Of a stretch of DNA of 64,000 nucleotides, positions 55,101-64,000 are shown piece after piece; positions within the stretch are counted from its first letter, which is position 1, and each line of letters starts with the position of its first letter. The notes below the pieces were generated by a model. That model did not search any database, had not been told where the DNA came from, and saw nothing but the letters and a program-made list of their open reading frames with translations. A program made the translations under genes and the position numbers. Source of the stretch: a virus; IMG/VR virus record IMGVR_UViG_3300037541_000522, positions 33,812 through 97,811 of that record; one strand, written 5' to 3'.

Positions 55101-56816
55101 GAAGTAACTGGTCAAAATGCTTCAGAATATTTAGCAGCTAAAAGATTAGCTAGTGATTTGGGCAGAGTTAGTCAAATAGTTGCTGGTGGTGGAAGAATCA
55201 CTGGCGAACAAGCGACAACTATGGAGCCTGGTGCTGGAAAGTTTGCTTTACAACGAGCTACTAGACAGTCTGGAGAAGATATTGCCAGACAAGGTATACT
55301 AACACAAAAAGAAATTGATAGACTTAATTTAATAGTTGCCTTAGAAAATGAACGTAGAGCTGTCCAAAAAGATACAGAAAGATTAACAGCACAAAGAGTT
55401 GATAATGCTCAAAAAATTATAGGACTACAAAATTATAGTATTACCCTACTTGCAGAAGAGCAGCTTAAAGCCCAACAACAAATTGAACGTCAACGTCAAT
55501 TTGAAACTCAAAAACAAGCTTTTAATGATGTAAATTTTGAAATAACTAAAGATATAAAAAGAGAAGAAAATTTAAGAGGTAAAAATTTAATAGAAGAAGC
55601 AAATATTGTTAAAGCAATAATACAATATAAAAAAGAACAGCTAAAAGAACTAGGAAGACAACAAGGTATAGAACGTAATATATTATTTATTCAAGATGCT
55701 CAACAACAAATTGCCGCAAAAAGTGCTTTAGAAACGTTTCGTAGAACAAGTGCAGCCGAAAGCAGGTCTAGAGTTTTATCAAGTGTAGAAAATGAACTAC
55801 AAACAGAACAACAATTATTAGATATAGCTAATGAACGCGGAAGATTAACTCCAGATCAATATGCACAATCTAAAAAGTCACTTGACTTAAAAATATTAGA
55901 TTTAAATACCACGCGACAACAAGAGCAAGTTCAAAATAAATTAGTAGACGCCGAAACAAAATTAAATGATGAAATTAGTAAAGCTGTACTAGCAGCCACG
56001 GAACAAAACCCAATTACTCCTGAACAATTAGCGCTATGGGCAGAAAGAAGATCAGTAATTGAACAAACAGCTAATGATGAACTATTAGCAGATAAAAAAA
56101 TTGCAGAATCAAAAAGACTTCTTATAACTCTACAATATGATTTAACTGATCGACAAAAAGCCTATACTGATATATTTAAAAATAGTTTTAATAGTTTAGC
56201 AGATGCAATGGTAAATTGGATGCAAACCGGTAAATTGGCAGGTAAAGAGCTATTTAATAGTTTGATTGCTGACCTAACTCGTTATGAACTTAAACTACAA
56301 ATGATGGAAGTGTATAAAGCAGCAAGACCTGGACTTCTTAGTTTGCTTACCCCTAGTTTTAATAATCAACCAGGGGTTCCTACAACTACACCCGATTTTG
56401 AAGGAGCAGGATTTTTTCTTAATCAAGCTAAAGGTGGAGCTTTTGATTTGGGTATTAAAACGTATGCCAAAGGCGGCATGTTTACTAACTCAATAGTAAA
56501 TCAACCTACACTATTTAAATTTGCACGTGGAACAGGCCTAATGGGCGAAGCAGGGCCAGAGGCCATAATGCCCCTAAAGCGTGATAGTCAAGGTAATCTA
56601 GGAGTTAGTGGCGGTGGTCAAAAAACTGAAGTAGTTATCAACAATTATAGCAATCAACCAGCAACCACACAAGAAACCACAGATAGTCGTGGTAATAGAA
56701 AAATAGAAGTAGTAATTGGTGAAATGACTGCTGGCGAGTTTCAAAGAAGCGGCAGCACTTCACAAAGAGCTATGAGAAGTACTTTTGGGCTTGCGCCTCA
56801 GCTAATTAGGAGATAA
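52101..56816 (+). CDS. Tail tape measure protein
   Basis: 1571 aa, almost all helical, with long coiled coils rich in A, Q, E and K. Hydrophobic patch GTIGQVIAAAAAAFAAF near residue 545. Ends with the typical C-terminal MGEAGPEAIMPLKRD block of tape measures, followed by GGGQKTEVVINN. From its length the tail is long (siphovirus). Confidence 0.93.
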   Translation: MAGNTINLQLKLNSNIKDETRDARAFHNEIKAAAAASQNIEYGRARGAMGSTGASARDFANQAQGLGGLVRIYATVAANSFAAISAFNALKQAADTTTLKQGLDQLGAASGIALGALADGFVKATDGAISFREAAQAAAKATSAGLSSRQFLQIGDVAKKASQALGIDLNDAVNRLTRGITKLEPELLDELGIYTKIGPAVEEYARKIGKAEASLTDFERRQAFAIAVLDEGNKKFGEIDIPANPYQQLEASIRNLTQAGLELVNKFLLPIADVFAKSSTLLTVALGAIAIKLTQMAIPALTSWRSELLESAKVAKDKSQQINEAFGERFVDRINASFKVPELKQNLTNVEQQYQKSREQLLNIDKDYAEKRRSAVYKAARDPGALGSMNDAALSKLSGQVQKEITAQNKLGTDAAKLQVIALQEYKQAILQVLQARKSLTIAEAGALKQAEAGPKTFAEWQREQISRKAGARAERLGILAAIGENVEVLGFTEALKKMNEEIKKSRDMNGLDKLRTRIQGTFTAGITAVSIFLRSIGTIGQVIAAAAAAFAAFDSYMSRNTKQVQLFNEEIEKNTKVVENSQRMLKLYVGSITTDSLSAVSTSLGELIDGVDALTKKLQDTLTNQGWWDSLKQSVLGFFGEGVQADFATQIANNWTQQIASIPESEAKEAVKEKLRSILNITDLTSENIRRAVAGSKSPTQIVTSGQGEIGSAAAEVRRAGGAANATRESINNLTKASQELQNTFADTSPLTKFADALIKSSFDILESLKDMRSGIAAFKEILAKPAAFAMLEMGDIKQFQDIVKAQENLLKAERERATLQNDLSVLQPQITTGLAATRGTFFGRQQLQQAELLPGQRNIKAVSRLILKREDIEERIRELDTKISEAADKGTATAFEAIRKVFVDNIIKGFDLLNKATEIAKRQGVIQVGQAIISGISGPGSAAVASSLKQKELDLQLQQINTMSNLADQLLLNTLAVERATAARQAEELGRTANNFGFEVTGQNASEYLAAKRLASDLGRVSQIVAGGGRITGEQATTMEPGAGKFALQRATRQSGEDIARQGILTQKEIDRLNLIVALENERRAVQKDTERLTAQRVDNAQKIIGLQNYSITLLAEEQLKAQQQIERQRQFETQKQAFNDVNFEITKDIKREENLRGKNLIEEANIVKAIIQYKKEQLKELGRQQGIERNILFIQDAQQQIAAKSALETFRRTSAAESRSRVLSSVENELQTEQQLLDIANERGRLTPDQYAQSKKSLDLKILDLNTTRQQEQVQNKLVDAETKLNDEISKAVLAATEQNPITPEQLALWAERRSVIEQTANDELLADKKIAESKRLLITLQYDLTDRQKAYTDIFKNSFNSLADAMVNWMQTGKLAGKELFNSLIADLTRYELKLQMMEVYKAARPGLLSLLTPSFNNQPGVPTTTPDFEGAGFFLNQAKGGAFDLGIKTYAKGGMFTNSIVNQPTLFKFARGTGLMGEAGPEAIMPLKRDSQGNLGVSGGGQKTEVVINNYSNQPATTQETTDSRGNRKIEVVIGEMTAGEFQRSGSTSQRAMRSTFGLAPQLIRR

Positions 56817-56818
56817 AT

Positions 56819-57184
56819 ATGGCATATACCTATACTTGGCCGGCTTGGTTACCGCAAGTTCCACAAAAAGGCTTTACCGAAACTGGTGGCGTAAATATTA
56901 TTAGAACTCCAACCGACGCTGGTCCTGCTAAACAGCGTCGCAGGGGTAAAAGGCCTAGTACACTAAATCTTACTTTTATAATGACTACTGCTCAAACTAC
57001 TCAACTTGAAAGTTTTGTAGATTATACTATTAACGGTACAGCTCGTTTTGGATATCTACACCCTAGAACTAATCAAATTATAGAAGCCCGAATAGTACCT
57101 ACTCAAGATGGTCAGTTATACACTTATACCTATCTTGCTCCAGGCTACTGGACAGTTGCACTAACTTTTGAAGTATTGCCATGA
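56819..57184 (+). CDS. Minor tail protein (distal tail/tip), 121 aa
   Basis: Begins MAYTYTWPAWLPQVPQKGF; beta-rich, with QRRRGKRPSTLNLTF. Position between tape measure and DUF1833-like protein matches lambda gpM. Overlaps the next gene by 4 bases. Confidence 0.7.
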   Translation: MAYTYTWPAWLPQVPQKGFTETGGVNIIRTPTDAGPAKQRRRGKRPSTLNLTFIMTTAQTTQLESFVDYTINGTARFGYLHPRTNQIIEARIVPTQDGQLYTYTYLAPGYWTVALTFEVLP

Positions 57185-57702
57185 GTAGATTAACAACAAT
57201 GAGTGCAGGTGCTTTACAAGCAGTATTTGCACAAGAAACAGAAAATGATTTAATATTGTTAGTTACTATATACGATCCACTAAATCCAACACAAGTAGTT
57301 TTGCGAATTTGTGATGGATTTACAGGACGCATATCAGAAACTGCAGATGAAGTAACTTACGGTGTTCCTAGTAGGGGGTTTAATTATACGTTCTTACCCG
57401 TGGATATTACCCTACCAGACGAAGCTGAAAATTCAGCACCACAATGTTCTATTACATTTTATGATGTAACACAGTATGTAATGCCAATTGCTCGTAGTAT
57501 TAGTGGCAGACCGAAGGTTAAATTAGAACTAGTATTAACTTCTACCCCTGACGTAGTAGAGGCTAGTTTTACCGGATTTTATATTACTAGTTTTACTTAT
57601 AATGCAGATAGAGTTACTGCAACTTTATCTATGGTAAACTATGAACTAGAACCCTTTCCACAATACTCATTTACACCAGTATATTTTCCAGGATTATTCT
57701 AA
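57181..57702 (+). CDS. DUF1833-type minor tail protein (gpL-like)
   Basis: 173 aa. ALQAVFAQETENDLILLVTI and NYTFLPVDITLPDE match DUF1833 tail proteins. No iron-sulfur cysteine set as in lambda gpL is seen. Part of the tail tip. Confidence 0.75.
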   Translation: MSRLTTMSAGALQAVFAQETENDLILLVTIYDPLNPTQVVLRICDGFTGRISETADEVTYGVPSRGFNYTFLPVDITLPDEAENSAPQCSITFYDVTQYVMPIARSISGRPKVKLELVLTSTPDVVEASFTGFYITSFTYNADRVTATLSMVNYELEPFPQYSFTPVYFPGLF

Positions 57703-60700
57703 TGTGGGCAAATAAATACATAGGCATACCTTTTAAAAGCAATGGGCGAGACTGGCACGGCGTAGATTGCTGGGGACTGGCACGCCTAGTGTATAAGGAA
57801 GAATTTGGTATTGAACTACCTAGTTTTACTGAACAGTATTACATAACTGATACACCCAGAATTGAAGAGCTAATAAATCAGTACAAAGAAGGTTGGGTAC
57901 CTGTACAGGAACCAAAATGCGGTGACTTAATCTTATTTAGAATTTTTGGAAGTGCTAGTCATGTAGGTATACTAGTAGATGAAGGCAGATTTATACATAG
58001 CCGACATGGCTATGATGTAGCTATTGCTGAGTTAAATAGTACTCGCTGGCAACACAGAGTATTAGGGTACTTTAGATATGATTCAAATATTGCAGAAAAA
58101 TTAAATGAACTACCCCCTGTACTAGAAACTAAAGTATTAACCGTTAGTGTTAATACACTAGATGAAGCATATGCCGATTTATCTAAACAGTTTGATATTG
58201 CCAATACCAATTCTGTTGTTTTATTATTAAATAATCATATAATACCAAAAGAATATTGGCCAATTACAAAATTACAGCCAAACGATATAGTTAGTTATAG
58301 ACAAGTTGCCGGGGATGACGGTATGGTTCGTATGGCATTAGTTTTTGCCGTAGTTATAGCAGCACCATACCTAGCAAATTTTGCTGCAGGTGGTAGTATT
58401 GGTATTGCTGCAGGTGCTTCAGGTGCAGCAATTACTGGGGCAACTGCAGCTTTAGCTACAGCTGCAGTAAGTACTGTAGGTATGTTATTAGTAAATGCTA
58501 TATTTCCTGTAAGACCACCCGCTGGTCCACAGGACCCAGGATCTACAGAAGCTCAACTAATGATAAATGGAGTAGCAAATAGAGCAACACCATATGAAGC
58601 TATACCCGTTGTCTTAGGCACTGTAAGAATTACTCCTCCATTAGCTGCTGAGAATTATATTACTTATCCTGAAGAGCGTAATTCTTATTTAACCACCGCA
58701 GTAGTGTGGGGATTTGGTCCACTTCAAATTACTAATCAAAAAATTGGCGATGTTGATATTAATAATTATATTATACAACAAGGAGCCACTTTAAATGGTT
58801 ATGATGATACTTTTGCAGGAATAGCTTTATTTAATAGTATTTATGCAAGAGATGTTGAGCAAGATACAGTAAATGTTTTATTAGTATGTGACGGCCCCGC
58901 AGAGCCTACAGTAACTGGCGGTGAAATTATAGGGTATCACCAACAGGACTTTTATGATACAGAAACTGGAAATTTTTGGAGTTATAATGACTATGAACGT
59001 CCTATACTAAGCCCAACTACTACAGTATTTGGAACACCTGGTCCTTGGGTTTCTGCAAGTTCTACTCAAACTGCTACAGAACTTACCCTTGCTTTTCATA
59101 TGCCACAAGGTATGAGAAAGATTTTAACCACTAATGGAACTACGTCTAGCCATTCAGTGTATATAGAAACACAGTATAAGCACGATCCAAACAGTAATGT
59201 ATGGATTCCTTGGGAAAAATTTACAATATCAGGTGATAAAAAAGATGCTTATACAATTACTAGAACCAAAACTTTTTCTACATCGCAATTAATTCAAGTA
59301 CAAGTACGTAGAATAAGTGGAGATAATGTTGATGACGATCCAAATTATCGTTACATGCATGATGTAGTATTTTTAAGCGCAACTTATACTAGTAATAGAT
59401 TTCCAATGAAACTCCCCAAGGATTGCACTTTAGCTAAAAGTGCATACAGTATAAAAGCGGAAGGACAGCTAAGCAATCAATTAGAAGGTATAAATGCACT
59501 AGTATCTAGTAGATGCAAACCTCTTGGTACATTAGATGGTAATGGCAATATAACAATTAATTCAACTCCAGGTACAACCTTTACCGAAGTAACCAATAAT
59601 CCTGCTAGTTTATTTTTTCATGTATTAACTCACCCTGCAAATCCTCAAAGAATACTAGATACCGAAATTGCTGAAAAAATAAATATACCACAATTACAAT
59701 ATTGGTATAATTATTGTAATACTTCGCGAACAATAACTTATACTAGACCAAATTCAACACAAGTAACTAAAACTTATAAGTATACATATAATGCTGTAGT
59801 AGGTAACCAGCGAAGTATACTAGACGTTTTACGCGATATTTGTGCAGCAGGCAGAGCTAGTCCGGCACTAATTGACGGTAAGTGGACAGTTGTAATAGAT
59901 GAACCTAAAACTACTATTGTTCAACATTTTACTACACATAATAGTTGGGGATTCGAAGGTGTACGTGGGCTGGCAAAAGAACCAGATGGATTAAAAGTAA
60001 GTTTTTATGATGAAGAACAAAATTATCAACAAGTAGAAACAATTGTTTATAATAGCGACAAAACCGAACAAAATGCAGAACTTTTTGAAAGTATTACATT
60101 ACCTGGTATAACCAATGAAGCCATAGTAGTAGATCATGCTAAATGGCACTTTGCACAAGCTAAACTACGCAGAGAAGTTTATAGTTTAAATGCAGATTTA
60201 GAATACTTAGTATGTAACAGAGGGGATAGAGTAAAAGTTACTCATGATGTGCCTGCTTGGGGCTTAGCTTCAGGCAGAGTAAAAAACTTTTATATTACAA
60301 ATACTAGTTATACTCTTGTAGAATTAACAGAAAACGTACCCATAAGTAATGGCAAAATATATACAATTAGATTTAGAGGAAAAACAGGACAAAGTACAAC
60401 ATCTCAAGTAAAAACTACTTTTGTATTTACAGGTTTTACCAGACAAAATAATGTATTAACTATAAACTTAAGCCCTACTATAACTGGTGGAACAATACCT
60501 TTTGATGAAACAAATATTATTAGTATTAGTTCTCAAAACTATCCAGCCATTGCAGCTACTAATATACCTGTAACCATTAATAGAACAAATAATACTATTA
60601 GTTATCCAAATGTAGGAATTGATGAAACAGTTACTAATGCTATAGGAATCATAACTCTACAATCCGGAATGTATAGATTTGTACATTTGTTAAATCCTAT

Positions 60701-61658
60701 AAGTACTGAGACCCCCGGAATGCCTGGCATAAGAAATTCAACATTGCTAGACTACGATAATTTATTTATGTTTGGTGAACTAAATAAAGAAAGTCAAGAT
60801 TTACTTGTAATTAGTATAGAGCCTAGCACAAATAAAACTGCTAAACTTACCCTAATGGACTACGGAGTTACAGATTCTTATAATATTTTTACAGACTACA
60901 AAAATTTAACCTCTAGTATTATATTTGAAACTCAAATAACCTTACCTCCAGCAAGATTAATAAATAGTTTTACCAATAATCAAACTCCTATAGTAACTCA
61001 AATTTATAGCGATGAACGAGCAGTAGATATAATATCTCCTGGAGTTAATAAGTATAATATAAAAATATCTTATGCAACAGTTGATGATATTCCGGTAACT
61101 ACAAAATTTGTTCAGTGTGAATATAAATACGCAACAGTTGCAGATATAGATAATAGTAATACTAAAGTAATTAATTCTGAATTTACTTCTGGAACTATTA
61201 CTATAAGCGATGTAATAGCTGGAGAAAGTTATAAATATAGATTAAGATATTTAACTAGTGATACTATAGTAGGGCCTTGGACCGCTTGGGCTACTCATCA
61301 AGTAGCTGGTTTAACAATAAACCGTGCTTTAGTTTCTAGTATATCAGTAAAACGCTTGGGCAAAGTCCTTAGAGTAACTACTGTAGTAGGAATTTTACCA
61401 AATGATTTTAAATACTTTAAAATTAAAATATTTAAAAATACTGGAACTGGAGACTTTTGGTCTACTACGGATGCTAGTATAATAACTCTAAATACTTCTG
61501 CAACCTATGTTGATGTAAATCTACTGGATTTTGCAAGTCCAAGAATTAGTGCTTCAGGAATTAAATATAGAATTGCATGCAGAATGGTCGATGCCGCAGG
61601 AAATGAAAGTTTGGTAAGCGCATTAACTGATATTACATTAACAACAATATCACCTTAG
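57702..61658 (+). CDS. Fused NlpC/P60 peptidase, tail assembly and J-type tip protein
   Basis: 1318 aa. Residues 1-130 form an NlpC/P60 domain: catalytic Cys in GVDCWGLARL, His in GSASHVGIL. Residues 205-275 are a Gly/Ala-rich hydrophobic part as in lambda gpI. From about 280 it is a J-like baseplate hub protein, with LEYLVCNRGDRVKVTHD-type core and C-terminal fibronectin-like domains (from about 1090). Lambda makes these as K, I and J separately. Confidence 0.88.
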   Translation: MWANKYIGIPFKSNGRDWHGVDCWGLARLVYKEEFGIELPSFTEQYYITDTPRIEELINQYKEGWVPVQEPKCGDLILFRIFGSASHVGILVDEGRFIHSRHGYDVAIAELNSTRWQHRVLGYFRYDSNIAEKLNELPPVLETKVLTVSVNTLDEAYADLSKQFDIANTNSVVLLLNNHIIPKEYWPITKLQPNDIVSYRQVAGDDGMVRMALVFAVVIAAPYLANFAAGGSIGIAAGASGAAITGATAALATAAVSTVGMLLVNAIFPVRPPAGPQDPGSTEAQLMINGVANRATPYEAIPVVLGTVRITPPLAAENYITYPEERNSYLTTAVVWGFGPLQITNQKIGDVDINNYIIQQGATLNGYDDTFAGIALFNSIYARDVEQDTVNVLLVCDGPAEPTVTGGEIIGYHQQDFYDTETGNFWSYNDYERPILSPTTTVFGTPGPWVSASSTQTATELTLAFHMPQGMRKILTTNGTTSSHSVYIETQYKHDPNSNVWIPWEKFTISGDKKDAYTITRTKTFSTSQLIQVQVRRISGDNVDDDPNYRYMHDVVFLSATYTSNRFPMKLPKDCTLAKSAYSIKAEGQLSNQLEGINALVSSRCKPLGTLDGNGNITINSTPGTTFTEVTNNPASLFFHVLTHPANPQRILDTEIAEKINIPQLQYWYNYCNTSRTITYTRPNSTQVTKTYKYTYNAVVGNQRSILDVLRDICAAGRASPALIDGKWTVVIDEPKTTIVQHFTTHNSWGFEGVRGLAKEPDGLKVSFYDEEQNYQQVETIVYNSDKTEQNAELFESITLPGITNEAIVVDHAKWHFAQAKLRREVYSLNADLEYLVCNRGDRVKVTHDVPAWGLASGRVKNFYITNTSYTLVELTENVPISNGKIYTIRFRGKTGQSTTSQVKTTFVFTGFTRQNNVLTINLSPTITGGTIPFDETNIISISSQNYPAIAATNIPVTINRTNNTISYPNVGIDETVTNAIGIITLQSGMYRFVHLLNPISTETPGMPGIRNSTLLDYDNLFMFGELNKESQDLLVISIEPSTNKTAKLTLMDYGVTDSYNIFTDYKNLTSSIIFETQITLPPARLINSFTNNQTPIVTQIYSDERAVDIISPGVNKYNIKISYATVDDIPVTTKFVQCEYKYATVADIDNSNTKVINSEFTSGTITISDVIAGESYKYRLRYLTSDTIVGPWTAWATHQVAGLTINRALVSSISVKRLGKVLRVTTVVGILPNDFKYFKIKIFKNTGTGDFWSTTDASIITLNTSATYVDVNLLDFASPRISASGIKYRIACRMVDAAGNESLVSALTDITLTTISP

Positions 61659-61666
61659 GTGTATAC

Positions 61667-64000
61667 ATGTCAGCACAATTATTTTCAGCAGTTAAAGGAC
61701 TACAGCTAGTTGTAAGCTCTCCTGTAGATAGCGACGGCAGTCCACGCGACGACCTAATAGGCATTAAAGTATGGTATAGTATAACAAATGCTAATTTTGA
61801 TCCAACTATACCAGGCCAAGCCACTTTAGCATATAGTGGCGATGGTCTTAATGTGTTTATTCCTGATCTTACACCAAGTATTACATACTATGTAAAATAT
61901 GCACTAATATCCTTTTTAGATACTGATAACTATGCTATTTCTAATGCGTTAACTGGTACTCCTACAATAGGTCCAGCTACAGTTGCATTAACTACGACTG
62001 CTCAAGCATTTGCTTATGCTAGTGATGGAACTACTCCTACACCAGCTAATGCTACTATAACCGCTACAGCACAAAATACTACTGGAACAGTATATTTTGA
62101 GTTTATACTAGCAGGAACTACAGTACAAAATACTACTAGTAATACTTATACATATTCTCCACAAGCTAATTACGGTTCAATGCCTCAACAAATAGTAGTT
62201 AAAGTACGAGAAGGAACCAATAATAGTACAGTATTAGCACAAGATACACTATCGTTGTTTGGTATTAAACCCGGTACTAATTCTATCTCCGGATTCTTAA
62301 CTAATGAAGCAGCTGTAGTAGCAGCAGCTAATGACGGTACTGTAACTAGCTTTATAGGTACTGAAGGTACATTTAAAGTATACAATGGTACTACAGACGT
62401 TACTACTGCTAGTACTGCATTTAGCGTTGTAGGTACACCTACTGGTATTACTATAGCTATTAATAGTATTGGTGCATATAGTATTAGTGCATTATCTGTA
62501 GATAGTACTACAGCCACACTAAGAGCAGTATATAATAATGTAACTATTGATAAAGTTTATAGTATTTCAAAAAGTAAGACCGGAGCACAAGGAGCACAAG
62601 GACCTGAAGGAGTTAGAGGTAGTGTAAATAAATATTTAGATATAACACCCGGTACTACATGGAGTGACACTAGTGCAAATAATTATTTTACTACTACTTA
62701 TGGTACAAAAATATTAAATGATACACTTACTGAGTTTAATCCAACTCAAAATTTTTCGCAAACTAGATTTTGGAATGGTTCAGAATGGGCAGTAGTAACT
62801 CAAGTAATAGATGGTAATTTAGTAGTTAGTGGAACTATAGGTGCAGCTAAAATTAGTGCTAACGCTGTTACTGCTGATAAAATAGCCGCTGGTAGTATTA
62901 CAGCTGATAAATTATCCGCTACTACAGCATTAGTTAATCAATCACTAACAGTAGGTAATCCAGTAGTAACAGACACAACTATTACATCAGGTAGTGGAGC
63001 CGTTATTACTGGAGGAAGTAGTAATGCTAGCAATACTGTAGCTTTTGGCAATAGTACTGCTAATATTGTAGTAAAAGATGGAGTTATTGCTCTTAATGGA
63101 GATATAGTAGGTACAAGTAATATTAAAACAAATGCAATTACTAGTGAAAAAATAGTTTCTGATGCCATTACTAGTGAAAAAATAGTTTCTGATGCCATTA
63201 CTAGTGTAAAAATAGCTACTGATGCTATTACTAGTGTAAAAATAGCTACTGATGCTATTACTAGTGTAAAAATAGCTACTGATGCTATTACTAGTGTAAA
63301 AATAGCCAATGATGCTGTTACTGCTGATAAAATTATTACTAATGCTGTTACCGCTGATAAAATCAATGCTAACGCTGTTACTGCTGCTAAAATAGAGGCT
63401 AATGCTGTTACTGCTGCTAAAATAGAGGCTAATGCTGTTACTGCTGATAAAATCAATGCTAACGCTGTTACCGCTGATAAAATTAGTGCTAACGCTGTTA
63501 CTGCTGATAAAATCAATGCTAACGCTGTTACCGCTGATAAAATCAATGCTAATGCTGTTACCGCTGATAAAATCAATGCTAATGCTGTTACTGCTGCTAA
63601 AATAGAGGCTAATGCTGTTACTGCTGATAAAATTAGTGCTAACGCTGTTACCGCTGATAAAATTAGTGCTAATGCTGTTACCGCTGATAAAATTAGTGCT
63701 AATGCTGTTACAGCCGATAAATTAAGTAGCAATACTGTACTGGTAAATCAATCACTAACAGTAGGTAATCCAGTAGTAACAGACACAACTATTACATCAG
63801 GTAGTGGAGCCGTTATTACTGGAGGAAGTAGTAATGCTAGCAATACTGTAGCTTTTGGCAATAGTACTGCTAATATTGTAGTAAAAGATGGAGTTATTGC
63901 TCTTAATGGAGATATAGTAGGTACAAGTAATATTAAAACAAATGCAATTACTAGTGAAAAAATAGTTTCTGATGCCATTACTAGTGAAAAAATAGTTTCT
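61667..64000 (+). CDS. Tail fibre, N-terminal part (runs off the window)
   Basis: ATG 61667, 778 codons open to the last base. Begins MSAQLFSAVKGLQLVV. Fibronectin-like beta domains (to about residue 300), a short collagen-like stretch (GAQGAQGPEGVRG), then a region of 10-residue repeats (consensus VTADKINANA) flanked by two copies of a globular module. The receptor-binding end is outside the window. Weak ribosome site; coupled to the J-like gene 8 bases before. Confidence 0.85.
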   Translation, partial: MSAQLFSAVKGLQLVVSSPVDSDGSPRDDLIGIKVWYSITNANFDPTIPGQATLAYSGDGLNVFIPDLTPSITYYVKYALISFLDTDNYAISNALTGTPTIGPATVALTTTAQAFAYASDGTTPTPANATITATAQNTTGTVYFEFILAGTTVQNTTSNTYTYSPQANYGSMPQQIVVKVREGTNNSTVLAQDTLSLFGIKPGTNSISGFLTNEAAVVAAANDGTVTSFIGTEGTFKVYNGTTDVTTASTAFSVVGTPTGITIAINSIGAYSISALSVDSTTATLRAVYNNVTIDKVYSISKSKTGAQGAQGPEGVRGSVNKYLDITPGTTWSDTSANNYFTTTYGTKILNDTLTEFNPTQNFSQTRFWNGSEWAVVTQVIDGNLVVSGTIGAAKISANAVTADKIAAGSITADKLSATTALVNQSLTVGNPVVTDTTITSGSGAVITGGSSNASNTVAFGNSTANIVVKDGVIALNGDIVGTSNIKTNAITSEKIVSDAITSEKIVSDAITSVKIATDAITSVKIATDAITSVKIATDAITSVKIANDAVTADKIITNAVTADKINANAVTAAKIEANAVTAAKIEANAVTADKINANAVTADKISANAVTADKINANAVTADKINANAVTADKINANAVTAAKIEANAVTADKISANAVTADKISANAVTADKISANAVTADKLSSNTVLVNQSLTVGNPVVTDTTITSGSGAVITGGSSNASNTVAFGNSTANIVVKDGVIALNGDIVGTSNIKTNAITSEKIVSDAITSEKIVS
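62936..63190 (+). repeat. Long direct repeat in the fibre gene, copy A
   Basis: Identical base for base to 63746-64000 (255 bp, cut by the window). Offset 810 bp, i.e. exactly 270 codons, so reading frame is kept. Confidence 0.95.
63136..63726 (+). repeat. About 20 tandem 30-bp (10-residue) repeats
   Basis: Units read ITSEKIVSDA, ITSVKIATDA, VTADKINANA, VTAAKIEANA and similar. Typical of trimeric fibre shafts. Near-identical units suggest recent expansion and likely length variation. Confidence 0.93.
63746..64000 (+). repeat. Long direct repeat in the fibre gene, copy B (cut)
   Basis: Second copy of the 62936 module; continues beyond the window. Confidence 0.95.

Noticed and set aside
62938-63978. 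Long leftward open frames rich in LILSAVTALA repeats
   Set aside because: They are the antisense of the 10-residue fibre repeats; the rightward frame has protein-like flanks and is continuous from 61667.

Overview
The window is one 64-kb piece of a large tailed-phage (siphovirus) genome. Gene density is high and ATGA/TAATG overlaps are common. The window holds a phage replication block, 19 tRNA genes, a phage tmRNA and a complete head-tail morphogenesis cluster. No integrase or repressor of a recognised family is visible. The replication genes follow the phage T5 pattern: split NAD-dependent DNA ligase, a DNA-binding protein at the D5 position, DnaB-like helicase, primase, family A polymerase and a D10-like helicase. 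The morphogenesis genes are of HK97/lambda type. The tmRNA tag reads ANDETFALAA and the tmRNA gene is circularly permuted. Both are typical of betaproteobacteria, so a betaproteobacterial (perhaps freshwater) host is my inference, not a demonstrated fact.

Layout. 1-28 kb is read leftward: single-strand-binding protein (cut by the window edge), helicases, polymerase, primase, ligase, small regulators, then a tRNA/tmRNA-rich stretch (12.9-27 kb) with many small genes, a set of collagen-like or decoration proteins (20.0-22.7 kb), a roughly 940-nt structured RNA transcript with two tRNAs inside it (23.6-24.55 kb), UvsE endonuclease and a MazZ-like pyrophosphohydrolase. Divergent promoters at 28.13-28.24 kb start a rightward block (28.3-35.0 kb): secreted cell-wall hydrolase, ThyX, a possible holin and many small proteins. 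It includes a structured RNA at 33.7-33.9 kb. 35.0-41.6 kb is an unusual accessory region. It holds a leftward transcript carrying a hammerhead ribozyme, small helix-turn-helix paralogs, SprT-like, PQ-loop/SemiSWEET, exonuclease and HAD proteins, and rightward promoters that share an inverted-repeat operator and a hairpin leader. From 41.64 kb a rightward promoter reads terminase, HNH, portal, a protease-capsid fusion, connectors, tail tube, frameshifted tail chaperones, tape measure, an NlpC/P60-J fusion and a repeat-rich fibre that runs off the right edge.

Regulation. Nearly every transcription unit has a sigma70-like promoter (TTGnnn, 17-bp spacer, TATAAT). At several promoters the motif GACCCTAAA overlaps or follows the -35 box, suggesting a phage operator. 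At three or more loci the promoter is built into an intrinsic terminator hairpin, so one element ends a unit and starts the next. All assignments come from reading the sequence and from family knowledge; no database search was run.
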